Translations under genes and position numbers: made by a program | Notes under the pieces: model-generated | What the model saw: the letters and a program-made list of their open reading frames with translations, nothing else | Told to the model about the DNA's origin: nothing | Databases searched by the model: none | NCBI RefSeq assembly: GCF_031143425.1 | Contig: NC_090437.1 | Span: forward strand, 848,297,978-848,361,977 | Length of the DNA: 64,000 nucleotides | From: Pleurodeles waltl | Lineage: Eukaryota > Chordata > Amphibia > Caudata > Salamandridae | Direction: 5' to 3' | Shown: piece after piece, positions 23,106 through 33,639 of the stretch | Numbering within the stretch: the stretch's first letter is position 1 | Layout: each line of letters opens with the position of its first letter

Positions 23106-24549
23106 CTAACCGTTCCCAAGAGAGTCTTCATTTTCTAAGTGGAAGAACCTGGAAAGGCCATCTGCATTGGCGTGGGCAGTCCCAGGTCTGTGTTCCACTA
23201 TAAAGTCCATTCCCTGTAGGGAGATGGACCACCTCAACAGTTTTGGATTTTCACCTTCCATTTGCATTAGCCATCTGAGAGGTCTGTGGTCAGTTTGAAC
23301 TACAAAGTGAGTACCAAAGAGGTGTGGTCTCAGCTTCTTCAGGGACCAAACCACAGCAAAGGCCTCCCTCTCAATGGCACTCCAACGCTGCTCCCTGGGG
23401 AGTAACCTCCTGCTAATGAAAGCAACAGGCTGGTCAAGGCCATCATCATTTGTTTGGGACAAAACTGCCCCTATCCCATGTTCAGAGGCATCAGTCTGCA
23501 CAATGAACTGCTTGGAGTAATCTGGAGCTTTTAGAACTGGTGCTGTGCACATAGCTTGTTTCATGGTGTCAAAGGCCTGTTGGCATTCTACAGTCCAGTT
23601 TACCTTCTTGGGCATTTTCTTGGAGGTAAGTTCTGTGAGGGGTGTCACTATTGATCCATATCCCTTCACAAACCTCTATAGTACCCAGTCAAGCCAAGGA
23701 ATGTCCTGACTTGAGTCTGGGTTTTTATAGCTGCCCAGTCCAGAATAGTCTGGATTTTGGGCTGGAGTGGCTGAACTTGGCCTCCACCTATAAGGTGTCC
23801 CAAGTAAACCACAGTTTCCTGCCCTATCTGGCATTTGGATGCCTTGATAGAGAGGCCTGCTGCTTGCAGGCCTTCAAAACCTTCTTCAGGTAGACCAGGT
23901 GATCCTGCCAGCTGGAGCTAAAGACAGCAATATCGTCAAGATAAGGTGCACTAAAGGACTCCAAGCCAGCAAGGACTTGATTCACCAACCTTTGGAAGGT
24001 GGCAGGGGCATTCTTTAAACCAAAGGGCATAACAGTAAACTGATAGTGCCCATCAGGTGTGGAGAATGTTGTTTTTTCTTTTGCTCCTGGTGCCATTTTG
24101 ATTTGCCATTACCCTGCTGTCAAGTCAAAGGTACTTAAGTATCTGGCAGCACCTAGTTTGTCAATTAATTCATCTGCCCTTGGAATGGGATGGGCCTCTG
24201 TCTTGGTGACAGAATTAAGTCCTCTGTAGTCCACACAAAACCTCATCTCTCTCTTTCCATCTTTGGTGTGAGGTTTGGTGACTAAGACCACTGGGCTAGC
24301 CCAAGGGCTGTCAGAGTGCTCAATTACTCCCAATTCCAGCATCTTGTGGACTTCCACTTTGATGCTTTCCTTAACTTGGTCAGACTGTCTGACAAATTTG
24401 TTTTTGACAGGCATGCTGTCTCTTGTGTCCACATCATGGGTACACAGGTGTGTCTGACCAGGGGTTAGGGAAAAGAGCTCAGCAAACTGTTGTAAGACCT
24501 TTCTACAGTCAGATTGCTGTTGGCCAGAGAGGGTGTCTGAATAGATCAC
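23106..24549 (-). pseudogene. Gmr1-like reverse transcriptase and RNase H
   Basis: Minus-strand pieces in order: 24549-24109 with RQSDQVKESIK, MLELGVIEHSDSPWASP, MRFCVDYRGLN and FDLTAG; 24096-23824 with MPFGLKNAPATFQRL and an intact YLDD active site (23943-23932); 23669-23106 with KGYGSIVTPLTELT, then RNase H blocks VQTDASEHGIGAVLSQ, FISRRLLPREQRWSAIERE and VQTDHRPLRWL, ending near ANADGLSRF. One TAA stop (about 24108) interrupts the block after FDLTAG, and frameshifts fall near 23870 and 23680. All catalytic residues I can identify are kept. It lies downstream of the integrase, opposite to the usual Gypsy order. Confidence 0.9.
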
Positions 24550-24644
24550 TCAATCAACTGAGCCATCTTTAGGGTCTGTGGAGAGAAGATCAGGGAGAGG
24601 TTCACTCTCAACTTCCTGGTCCTCATCTGTTACCATCAACAGAT

Positions 24645-25804
24645 TCACATCTGCCCTGTCATGAAAGAGTTTGAGGCGTTCACATGGATCACCCTTTTGG
24701 GGGTCCTGCTAGTGCCTAGGTCTACCCGGTAGGTGACCTGACTCTTTCTCTCTAGCACTGGGTAAGGGACACTCCATCTGTCCTGAAGTGCCCTGGGAGC
24801 CACAGGCTCCAGAACCCAGACTTTCTGCCCTGGCTGAAACTCAACAATAGCAGCCTTTTGGTCATACCACATCTTCTGGAGTTGTTGGCTGGCCTCAAGG
24901 TTTTTGCTTGCCTTTTCCATGTACTCTGCCATCCTGGAATGTAGGCCTAATACACAGTCCACTATATCTTGTTTAGGATCATGAAGAGGTCTCTCCCCGC
25001 CTTCTTTTACAAGGGCTAGTGGTCCCCTTACAGGATGGCCAAACAGAAGTTCAAAGGGGGAAAACCCTACTCCCTTCTGAGGCACCTCTCTGTAGTCGAA
25101 AAGCAGACATGGCAAGAGGACATCCCATCTCCTTTTGAGCTTTTCAGGGAGCCCCATGACCATGCCTTTCAATGTCTTGTTAGACCTTTCTACAAGACCA
25201 TTGGTTTGTGGATGGTATGGTGTGGTGAATTTGTAAGTCACCCCACACTCATTCCACATATACTTGAGGTATGCTGATATGAAGTTGGTACCCCTGTCTG
25301 ACACCATCTCCTTAGGAAATCCCACTCTGGTAAAGTTACCAATGAGTGCTTTAGCTACTGCAGGGGCAGTAGTGGACCTAAGGGGAAATGCTTCAGGGTA
25401 CCTTGTGGCATGATCCACTACCACTAGGATATACTGGTTCCCTGAGGCTATGGGAGGTTCAAGTGGACCCACTATGTCCACACCCACTCTTTCAAAGGGG
25501 ACCCCCACCACTGGAAGTGGAATGAGGGGGGCCTTTGGGTGTCCACTTGTCTTACCACTGGCTTGACAGGTGGTACAGGAGACACATAACTCCTTTACTT
25601 TCTGGGACATGTTGGGCCAATAAAAATGGTTAACTAACCTTTCCCAAGTCTTGGTTTGTCCCAAATGCCCAGCAAGTGGAATATCATGAGCTAAGGTTAG
25701 AATGAACTCCCTAAACTCCTGAGGCACTACCACTCTCCTAGTGGCACCAGGTTTTGGATCTCTTGCCTCAGTGTAGAGGAGTCCATCTTCCCAATAGACT
25801 CTAT
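24645..25804 (-). pseudogene. Gmr1-like integrase, cut near its N-terminus by MITE-3
   Basis: From the MITE edge the frame reads VYWEDGLLYTEA, then the zinc finger H..H (AHDIPLAGH) and C..C..C (ELCVSCTTCQ), the catalytic core with Asp in VDIVGP, Asp in VSDRGTNF and Glu in GLVERSN (35 residues between the last two, a DD35E core), FELLFGHPVRG and a C-terminal region VWVLEP. The stop is at 24645. The frame is open for about 385 codons. Upstream it runs into MITE sequence, so the first 60 codons of the long ORF ending at 25979 are MITE-derived, not integrase. Integrase inserts the cDNA copy into the genome. Its place between protease and RT is what marks the Gmr1 group. Confidence 0.9.
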
Positions 25805-26435
25805 GGCGGTCATTCTGACCCTGGCGGTCTTTGACCGCCATGGCGGAGGACCGCGGGAGCACCGCCAACAGGCCGGCGGTGCTCCAATGGGGATTCCGAC
25901 CGCGGCGGTAAAGCCGCGGTCGGACCGGCACCACTGGCGGGCTCCCGCCAGTGTACCGCCGCCCCATTGAATCCTCCACGGCGGCGCAGCTTGCTGCACC
26001 GCCGCGGGGATTCCGACCCCCCCTACCGCCATCCAGATCCCAGCGGTCCGACCGCCGGGATCCGGATGGCGGTAGGGGGGGGTCGCGGGGCCCCTGGGGG
26101 CCCCTGCAGTGCCCATGCCACTGGCATGGGCATTGCAGGGGCCCCCGTAAGAGGGCCCCTACATGTATTTCACTGTCTGCTGTGCAGACAGTGAAATACG
26201 CGACGGGTGCAACTGCACCCGTCGCACAGCTTCCACTCCGCCGGCTCGATTCCGAGCCGGCTTCATCGTGGAAGCCTCTTTCCCGCTGGGCTGGCGGGCG
26301 GTCTGAAGGCGACCGCCCGCCAGCCCAGCGGGAAAGTCAGAATTACCGCCGCGGTCTTTCGACCGCGGAACGGTAATCTGACGGCGGGACTTTGGCGGGC
26401 GGCCTCCGCCGCCCGCCAAGGTCAGAATGAGGGCC
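25805..26435 (-). mobile_element. MITE-3, hairpin-chain Harbinger-type MITE
   Basis: 631 bp flanked by TAT (25802-25804 and 26436-26438), with terminal repeats GGCGGTCATTCTGACC and complement GGCCCTCATTCTGACC. The interior is about ten successive hairpins, for example GACCGCGGCGGT...ACCGCCGCGGTC-type, GCCCATGCCACTGGCATGGGC, a 16-bp stem at 26165-26180/26184-26199 and GCGACGGGTGCA/TGCACCCGTCGC (26200-26225). It is nearly identical to MITE-5 and inverted relative to MITE-1, -2 and -4. It interrupts the integrase coding sequence. Confidence 0.9.
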
Positions 26436-28511
26436 TATGTGTTCCAATGATCTTTCCTTTGGTCTCTTCAGCAGCTTGCTGCCTAAGGCCTTCAAGAGAG
26501 GGACATGTTTCTTGCCCCTTACACAACTGTTCCCTTGTGGGCCCCCCTGGGCCTAAGAGTTCAACCTGATAAGGTTCCAACTCCATGGGCTCAGTTCCCT
26601 AAGAGGGCAGAACTTATTCCTGGGAAGAGGGATTCTCTTTCTCTTGTTGTGTGGAATCTGGTTTCCCAGTCTTCTTTCCTTTTCTCTTGGAGGGTTGGGC
26701 CCTTTTTCCAGGCTCCAACACCACTTTTTCACCCTGAGCCTTGCACTGTGCCCTTGTCTTGACACACACCAGTTCAGGGATACCCAGCATGGCTGCATGG
26801 GTTTTGAGTTCTACCTCAGCCCATGCTGAGGACTCCAGGTCATTTCCAAGCAAACAGTCTACAGGGATATTTGAGGAGACCACCACCTGTTTCAGGCCAT
26901 TGACCCCTCCCCACTCTAAAGTTACCATAGCCAGGGATGTACTTTAGTCTGATTGTCAGCGTTGGTGACTGGATAAGTTTGTCTAGCCAGGTATTGACCA
27001 GGGGAAACCAGTTTCTCTGTCACCATGGTGACACTGGCACCTGTATCCCTCAGGCCTTCTACAATTGTCCCATTAATTAAGAGTTGCTGCCTGTATTTTT
27101 GCATATTAGGGGGCCAGGCAGCCAGTGTGACTAAGTCCAGCCCACCCTCAGAGACTAATGTAGCTTCAGTGTGACGCCTGATTTGCTCTGGGCACACTGT
27201 TGATCCCACCTGGAGACTGGCTATTCCAGTGTTAGCTGGAGTAGAGTTTGAAGTGGAACCTTTCTTGGGACGGGCCTTGTCTCCAGTTTGTTGTCCCTGC
27301 TGATTACAGCTATGACACCAGGCATTTTTGGGATCAAAGTTTTTACTCTTGTACCCAAAATTAGATTGTGAAGAGGCTTTGGACCCTCCCTCCTGAGCAG
27401 GTTTTTGGGGCCCTGTAGAAGACTCTTTACTTTTTCCCTTGGATGTCTCAACACTCTTCCCCTGGGGAGTCTTTGTGACCCCTTTCTTTTGGTCACCCCC
27501 TGTGGAAGTCTTGGTCACCCTAGTCTTGACCCAATGGTCCACCTTCTTTCCCAATTCTTGGGGAGAAATTGGTCCTAGGTCTCCCAGATGCTGATGCAGT
27601 TTATCATTGAAACAATTACTTAACAGGTGTTCTTTCACAAATAAATTGTAAAGCCCATCATAATCATTTACACCACTGCCATGAATCCAACCATCCAGTG
27701 TTTTAACTGAGTAGTCAACAAAATCAACCCAGGTCTGGCTCGAGGATTTTTGAGCCCATCTGAACCTAATCCTGTACTCCCCAGTTGAGAATCCAAAGCC
27801 CTCAATCAGGGTAGCCTTCATGAGGTCATAGGATTCTGCATCTTTTCCAGAGAGTGTGAGGAGTCTATCCCTACACTTTCCAGTGAACATTTCCCAAATG
27901 AGAGCACCCCATTGAGATGTGTTTACTTTTCTGGTTGCACAAGCCCTCTCAAAAGCTGTGAACCATTTGGTGATGTCATCACCATCTTCATATTTAGTTA
28001 CAATCCCTTTAGGGATTTTCAGCATGTCAGGAGAATCTCTGACCCTATTTATGTTGCTGCCACCATTGATGGGACCTAAGCCCATCTCTGATCTTTCCCT
28101 TTCTTTGGCTAGGATCTGTCTTTCCAAAGCCAATCTTTTGGCCAACCTGGCTAGCAAGAGGTTATCTTCATTGAGGCTGTCCTCAATGCTTCCAGAGTTG
28201 CTGGACTCTCCTGTGAGAGAAGCAGCATCTCTGACTATCACATTTGGAGTCAGGGTTGGAGAAACCCTGGTCTCCCTATCTAGGACTGGAGCTGGGAGTT
28301 CCTCCAACTCACTAGTGTCCCCCTCTGTGAGGCCATCATCAGAGGGGTTGTTTTTAGCAAACTCTGCCAAAAGCTCCTAAAGCTGTACTTTGGTAGGGTT
28401 TGAACCAGTTTTTATCTTTTTGATTTTACAGAGAGACCTTAACTCTGACATTCTAAGATGCAGGTAAGGGGTGAGGTTGAGTTCCATCACTTTCTCTTCT
28501 GTATTAGACAT
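26436..28511 (-). pseudogene. Gmr1-like gag and aspartic protease
   Basis: ATG at 28511 starts MSNTEEKVMELNLTPYL; a frameshift (near 28440) and a TAG (near 28380) precede the main open frame 28370-26922. That frame has an acidic leader, a charged helix (ARLAKRLALERQILAKERER), a capsid-like region starting KWFTAFERAC and a segment YRIRFRWAQ to KKVDHW that resembles a SCAN domain. A Lys/Ser-rich linker and a degenerate zinc knuckle (WCHSCNQQG) follow. The protease has LRDTGASVTMV, with the active-site Asp at 27047-27045. After a shift near 26925 the protease tail VDCLLGNDLE continues to about 26614. Gag packages the RNA and the protease cleaves the polyprotein. The damage is light for an old copy. 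Confidence 0.85.
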
Positions 28512-28760
28512 TTTGTTTCGAAAAGTTGGAATACTTTTTAAGAATCTAAAACTATCTCAAGAACTTAATTCAAACTTTTACAAATCTTTTAAACTCTAAA
28601 AGTAATGCTAAAAGGGTCTAACCCAAGGCCCTAGCAGGACTTTCACAAATTTAGAAAAATAGCTCAAATTTCAAAAATCAGTTTCTAATGACAATTTTGG
28701 GAATTTAGTTGTGTGATCAGGTATTGGCTGAGTAGTCCAGCAAATGCAAAGTCTTGTACC

Positions 28761-28778
28761 CCACCGCTGGTCCACCAA
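28761..28778 (-). other. Primer-binding site of the Gmr1-like element
   Basis: On the minus strand the 5' LTR ends CTACA at 28779 and is followed by TTGGTGGACCAGCGGTGG. A TGG within two bases of the LTR is the complement of a tRNA CCA end. The tRNA could not be named by eye. Confidence 0.55.
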
Positions 28779-31614
28779 TGTAGGAATTTGGCTCTGTAGG
28801 TACTATTTCAAAGTAAGAAATAGCATGCACAGAGTCCAAGGGTTCCCCTTAGAGGTAAGATAGTGGCAAAAAGAGATAATTCTAATGCTCTATTTTGTGG
28901 TAGTGTGGTTGAGCAGTAGGCTTATCAGAGGGTAGTGTTAAGCATTTGTTGTAGACACACAGGCAATAAATGAGGAACACACACTGAAAGACAATTCCAG
29001 GCCAATAGGTTTTTGTATAGACAAATATATTTTTTTAGTTTATTTTAAGAACCACAGGTTCAAGATTTACAATCAATACTTCAAATGAAAGGTATTTCAT
29101 TTAGGTAACTTAGGAACTTTGAATCAGCAAAATAGCATGTACAGTTTTCACAAAAATGGCAATAAGCTATTTTAAAACTAGACAGTGCAAATGTCAACAG
29201 TTCCTGGGGGAGGTAAGTGTTTGTTAGTTTTGCAGGTAAGTAAACCACCTACAGGGTTCAGAGTTGGGTCCAAGGTAGCCCACCGTTGGGGGTTCAGGGT
29301 AACCCCAAAGTTACCACACCAGCAGCTCAGGGCCGGTCAGGTGCAGAGGTCAAAGTGGTGCCCAAAACACAAAGGCTTCCACCTGGGCAAGGGAGAGGGC
29401 CACCTAGGGGTCGCTCCTGCACTGGAGGTCGGATCCTTCAGGTCCTGGGGGCTGCGGGTGCAGTGTCTTTACCAGGCGTCGGGTTCTTAGAAGCAGGCAG
29501 TCGCGGTCAGGGGGAGCCTCTGGATTCCTTCTGCAGACGTCGCTGGGGGGGCTCAGGGAGGTGAACTCTGGCTACTCACAGGGTCGCAGTCGCCGGGGAG
29601 TCCTCCCTGTAGTGTTGTTTCTCCGCAGGTCGAGCCGGGGGTGTCGGGTACAGAGTGGAAAGTCTCACGCTTCCGGCGGGAAACGTGCAGTCCTTTAAAA
29701 GTTGTTTCTTTGTTGCAAAGTTGTTTCTTCTTTGGAGCAGAGCCACTGTCCTCGGGAGTTCTTGGCCCTTTTAGATGCAGGCTAGTTCTCTGAGGCTTCA
29801 GAGGTTGCTGGACCCTGGGGAACGCGTCGCTGTTGCAGTTCTTCTTGAAGTGGGGAGACAGGCCGGTAGGGCTGGGGCAAAGCAGTTGGTGTCTCTGTCT
29901 TCTCTGCAGGGCTTTCAGGTCAGCAGTCCTTCTTCGTCTTCAGGTTGCAGGAATATATCTTGCTAGGTTCTGGGAGCCTCTAAATACTCAATTTAGGGGT
30001 GTGTTTAGGTCTGGGGGTTAGTAGCCAATGGCTACTAGCCCTGAGGGTGGCTACACCCTCTTTGTGCCTCCTCCCTCAGGGGAGGGGGGCACATCCCTAA
30101 TCCTATTGGGGGAATCCTCCATCTGCAAGATGGAGAATTTCTAAAAGTCAGAGTCACCTCAGCTCAGGACACCTTAGGGGCTGTCCAGACTGGCCAGTGA
30201 CTCCTCCTTGTTTTTCTCATTATCTCCTCTGGCCTTGCCGCCAAAAGTGGGGCCGTGGCCGGAGGGGGCGGGCATCTCCACTAGCTGGAGTGCCCCGGGG
30301 GCGCTGTAACAAAGGGGGTGAGCCTTGGAGGCTTACCGCCAGGTGTTACAGTTCCTGCATGGGGAGGTGAGAAGCACCTCCACCCAGTACAGGCTTTGTT
30401 ACTAGCCACAGAGTGACAAAGGCACTCTCCCCATGTGGCCAGCAACATGTCTGGTGTGTCACAGGCTGCCAAAACTAGTCAGCCCACACTGAAATTCGGG
30501 TATGTTTTCAGGGGGCATCTCTAAGATGCCCTCTGGGGTGTATTTCACAATAAAATGTACACTGGCATCAGTGTGCATTTATTGTGCTGAGAAGTTTGAT
30601 ACCAAACTTCCCAGTTTTCAGTGTAGCCATTATGGTGCTGTGGAGTTTGTGTATGACAGAGTCTGAGACCATATACTCTTATGGCTACCCTGCACTTACA
30701 ATGTCTAAGGTTTTGCTTAGACACTGTAGGGGCATAGTGCTCATACACCTATGTCCTCACCTATGGTATAGTGCACCCTGCCTTAGGGCTGTAAGGCCTG
30801 CTAGAGGGGTGACTTATCTATGCCATAGGCAGTGTGAGGTTGGCATGGCACCCTGAGGGGAGTGCCATGTCGACTTAGTCATTTTCTCCCCATCAGCACA
30901 CACAAGTTGGCAAGTAATGTGTCCGTGCTGAGTGAGGGGTCCCCAGGGTGGCATAAGACTTGCTTCAGCCATTAGAGACCTTCCCTGGCTTCAGGGACCA
31001 TGGTACCAGGGGTACCAGTTACAAGGGACTTACCTGGATGCCAGGGTGTGCCAATTGTGGAAACAAGGGTACAGGTTTAGGGAAAGAACACTGGTGCTGG
31101 GGCCTGGTTAGCAGGCCTCAGCACACTTTCAAATCATAGCAAAAAAGGATGAACAGAGCACTCTTTAAGTAATTAATTTAAGATCCTAACTGTACACATG
31201 GAATCAAACGTAATATCATGAAGTATCATAAATGGTTATACAGTGATAGATAAGGATAACATAAGTATGTGATGGTTCCAAAAATAGACTGTTACAATTA
31301 TGAATTTTAATACAAACGTTACCAATAAATATGAAGCAATAATTGTAAAACAAACAAACAAAAATACATAAATATTACAAAAATATCACAAACACCTTAG
31401 GTAACAACATATACATGCCACACATTTAACATAAACAATCTGATCCAATTTGAGACAGAAGTTCTTCCAAAGAAAAAAGCTTAAAGTCCGAACGCCAAAC
31501 AATCCCAATCAGTTTATGGGAAGTGATGTACAATGTCCAATCAATTAGCTTTGGGCAGTAAGAATTCTTGTCCTCCAATATAGGCAGATTGGTTTGTAAA
31601 TTTCCCGATCACAC

Positions 31615-31660
31615 TCAGCCGACACGTGTTTCGTCCGGTAAAGGACTTTATCAAGGCTGA
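31615..31660 (-). ncRNA. Hammerhead ribozyme-like motif 2 (PLE-associated)
   Basis: The minus strand reads stem I TCAGCC, core TTGATAA, stem II GTCC with loop TTTACC and GGAC, core GAAA, a minimal stem III C-ACGT-G, cleavage triplet GTC, and stem I GGCTGA. Both helices pair perfectly. The first core differs from CUGAUGA at two positions, C3 to U and G8 to A, which together would still pair. PLEs are known to carry minimal hammerheads with very short stem III. Activity is uncertain because G8 is catalytic. Confidence 0.6.
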
Positions 31661-32589
31661 CAAAAACAAATCAGATCACTCTTTATAATCACTTGTTTTA
31701 AATTACTACTTCAAATAATCTCAGCCAAACTTTTAAAATCAAAGTCTATAATCAATTTCCCTGGGAACCACCACATGCAAGTGAAATTATTAAAACCAAA
31801 AGCAAGTGCAATTATCGTGATTCCTATATCAAAATGCCACAGTTACCCCATAAAAGCACATGTATATTAGGGCCAAACCAAAATCAACGTTCCAAGTCTT
31901 GCATATTGCTATTTCAATTATTTTATTCCAGGAAACATGTTAATATAGTTTTAGTGACCAACACAAAAGTAATAACTGTGATATATTCATGCAGGTTAGT
32001 ATTATTGACTTAGATTTAGAAAGTGAACGTCACAAGTGTCTAAAAGATCAGAGACTCAAAATGGTCCCATAAATCAAATATGACATAGTCCAGTTTCCAG
32101 CTCACCGGTGGTGAAAAAATTATTAAATGATGTACCTTATCTTCCTGTACTCAATATAAGCTATTTAAGTAATAGTTAACCAATGGAATGCCAAAAAACT
32201 GTGCACCTGTAAAAGAGCATAGTAAATCTCCAATGTACAATGGACCAAATCACATGTACCAAGCACACATTGGTCAGTCTGAGTACTACACTAACCTGTA
32301 TTCAATCGTCTCTAGTCCGAATGTACCCCGTAGGAGATATTCAATTGTGATAATTTAACCATGGCATGGCTTCCATATCTACAGTAATTCGAAAATCCAA
32401 GCATTCTTTTTGTCTGCAACATATTGCAAAATGAAAGGAATTTATGAGCAATAGCAGAACACTACCCTCCTACAAGTGAGTCCAGCCACAATTGCTAGTA
32501 CCCAATCCTTATAAATGTCCAACAAGTATATATATGTGTAATAAATAAACCTCATATCTGTAAAGCTTAGTCCAAGTATCTCTTACCCT

Positions 32590-32790
32590 ATTTATGCCGA
32601 ATTCGAACCGCAGTTACGTGCCCTTTCGCATCGCTGTCAAAAAGCCGATTACCTCTCGGACTCGTCCTTTTATGTCTAATAGCCATAGAAATAGGACTCT
32701 AATCCATGTACGCGTTCCGTTGATCGTTTCACTCGTCAAATGGCCGTGATTGAACAACGGCCGCCATCTTGGAATATCAACCACAATAAT
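32590..32790 (-). promoter_or_regulatory. CpG-rich segment with YY1-like site, candidate PLE promoter
   Basis: In an otherwise AT-rich insert, this segment is rich in CpG (TTCGAACCG, TTACGTGCC, CTCTCGGACTCG) and on the minus strand contains CCAAGATGGCGGC, a YY1-type word common in promoters of retroelements. It lies about 1 kb upstream of the hammerhead motif on the same strand. The promoter role is inferred. Confidence 0.3.
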
Positions 32791-33281
32791 ATGTGCCTGA
32801 CAGCAGCAAAAAATACGCTTGCCAATTAGGGCTGAGATACACTAGAACCTCTAAAAGTGCTCAAAAAGAAAAAAAGTCAATTAAATGAGCTAACAATCAC
32901 ATTAAGCCAACTACTTCATTCGTCATATATTTCTAATTTTAAACAAACAAGTTTCTGCATACATCTGCAGTTGGTTCCACAGTATAAGCGCCATCTTGGT
33001 GGAACTCACATTGTAGTAATTGATGTATTAGTTCTCAAATACAGAACGTACCTCCCTTAGACTCGGGGGAGGTGCAGCCTGTATATTTCCACTGATGTAC
33101 AAAGTGTTGATCTAAGTACAGATCCACGTCGGCATATAGAGTCCTATATGATGTGAAAAATGTGGTACAATTATATATAACTACGTATTTCCTTATATTT
33201 CACTCCATATATCTATACGAATTGGCATCAGCAAAGGCAAAAAGTCAGGGGGTAACCATGCCAAGGAGGCATTTCCTTACA

Positions 33282-33639
33282 AGTTCCTAGAGTAGCAGTG
33301 GTGGAGGATGTGGCTAGATTGAAACATTGCCACTTTCCTGATCACATTCCTCCCACTCCCTGGTGGTGTGCATGGAGTGGCACGTGGCTTAAGGTGTGTG
33401 TGGGGTGGCGCTTGGCTGGCGGTGCCAGACAAATTCTAGTCAAAACACTCCCATCAGCTGGTGTGATTGCTGTATCAGGCATGTGGGTGTATGAAAGTGA
33501 TGGACCCTTGAATAGTGCTGCCTGTTGATGTGTGTGTTGTAATGTGCTGGGCCCACGGCTTGCGGCATGAATTTTCTTGTGCGTGTCATGTGTGAAAGGT
33601 GTCTGAATGGACTGTAAAGCGGTTGGTGCACGAAAATGT
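33282..33639 (+). pseudogene. piggyBac transposase, C-terminal part
   Basis: After the AGTTC duplication the frame resumes with PRVAVVEDVARLKHCHFPDHIPPTP, typical of the end of the PGBD core before a Cys-rich zinc-binding tail. With one copy of the duplication removed, its phase matches the frame that ends at 20400, showing that the Gmr1-like element interrupted a continuous gene. The expected Cys-rich motif is not readable; a stop follows near 33526. Confidence 0.7.

Larger units (their letters stand above)
31139..33221 (-). mobile_element. PLE terminal-region insertion (pLTR-like), no ORF
   Basis: Comparison of the two LTRs defines the insertion: the left LTR reads CAAATCATAACTTGGCATC where the right copy has about 2.08 kb between CAAATCATA and TTGGCATC. 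The insert carries no coding trace. It holds a hammerhead-like motif (31615-31660) and, about 1 kb upstream on the same strand, a CpG-rich segment with a YY1-like GCCGCCATCTTGG word. The same layout is seen downstream of the PLE ORF at 59624, so this is probably a PLE terminal repeat or severely truncated copy. Confidence 0.55.
20401..33281 (-). mobile_element. Gmr1-like Ty3/Gypsy retrotransposon, complete with LTRs and TSD
   Basis: Long LTRs (20401-23072 and 28779-33281) bound a minus-strand interior with primer-binding site, gag, protease, integrase, reverse transcriptase, RNase H and polypurine tract in that order. Integrase upstream of RT in a Gypsy-type element is the hallmark of the Gmr1 group. 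The 5-bp target duplication AGTTC is intact (20396-20400 and 33282-33286), and it splits the piggyBac transposase gene. The LTRs are very similar except for a deletion of about 250 bp in the right copy and an insertion in it. Coding parts carry a few stops and frameshifts, plus MITE-3 in the integrase, so it is not autonomous now. Confidence 0.9.
28779..33281 (-). repeat. Gmr1-like 5' LTR with internal insertion
   Basis: Matches 20401-23072 from TGTAGGAATTTGG to CATTTCCTTACA, but lacks about 250 bp between 29375 and 29385 and is split by about 2.08 kb of foreign sequence (31139-33221). Without the insertion its length would be about 2.42 kb. The LTR pair differs by scattered substitutions, so the element is not newly inserted. 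Confidence 0.9.

Noticed and set aside
25805..25979. First 60 codons of the long minus-strand integrase ORF as a novel N-terminal domain
   Set aside because: They are MITE-3 sequence reading through into the integrase, shown by the TAT duplication and terminal repeats.
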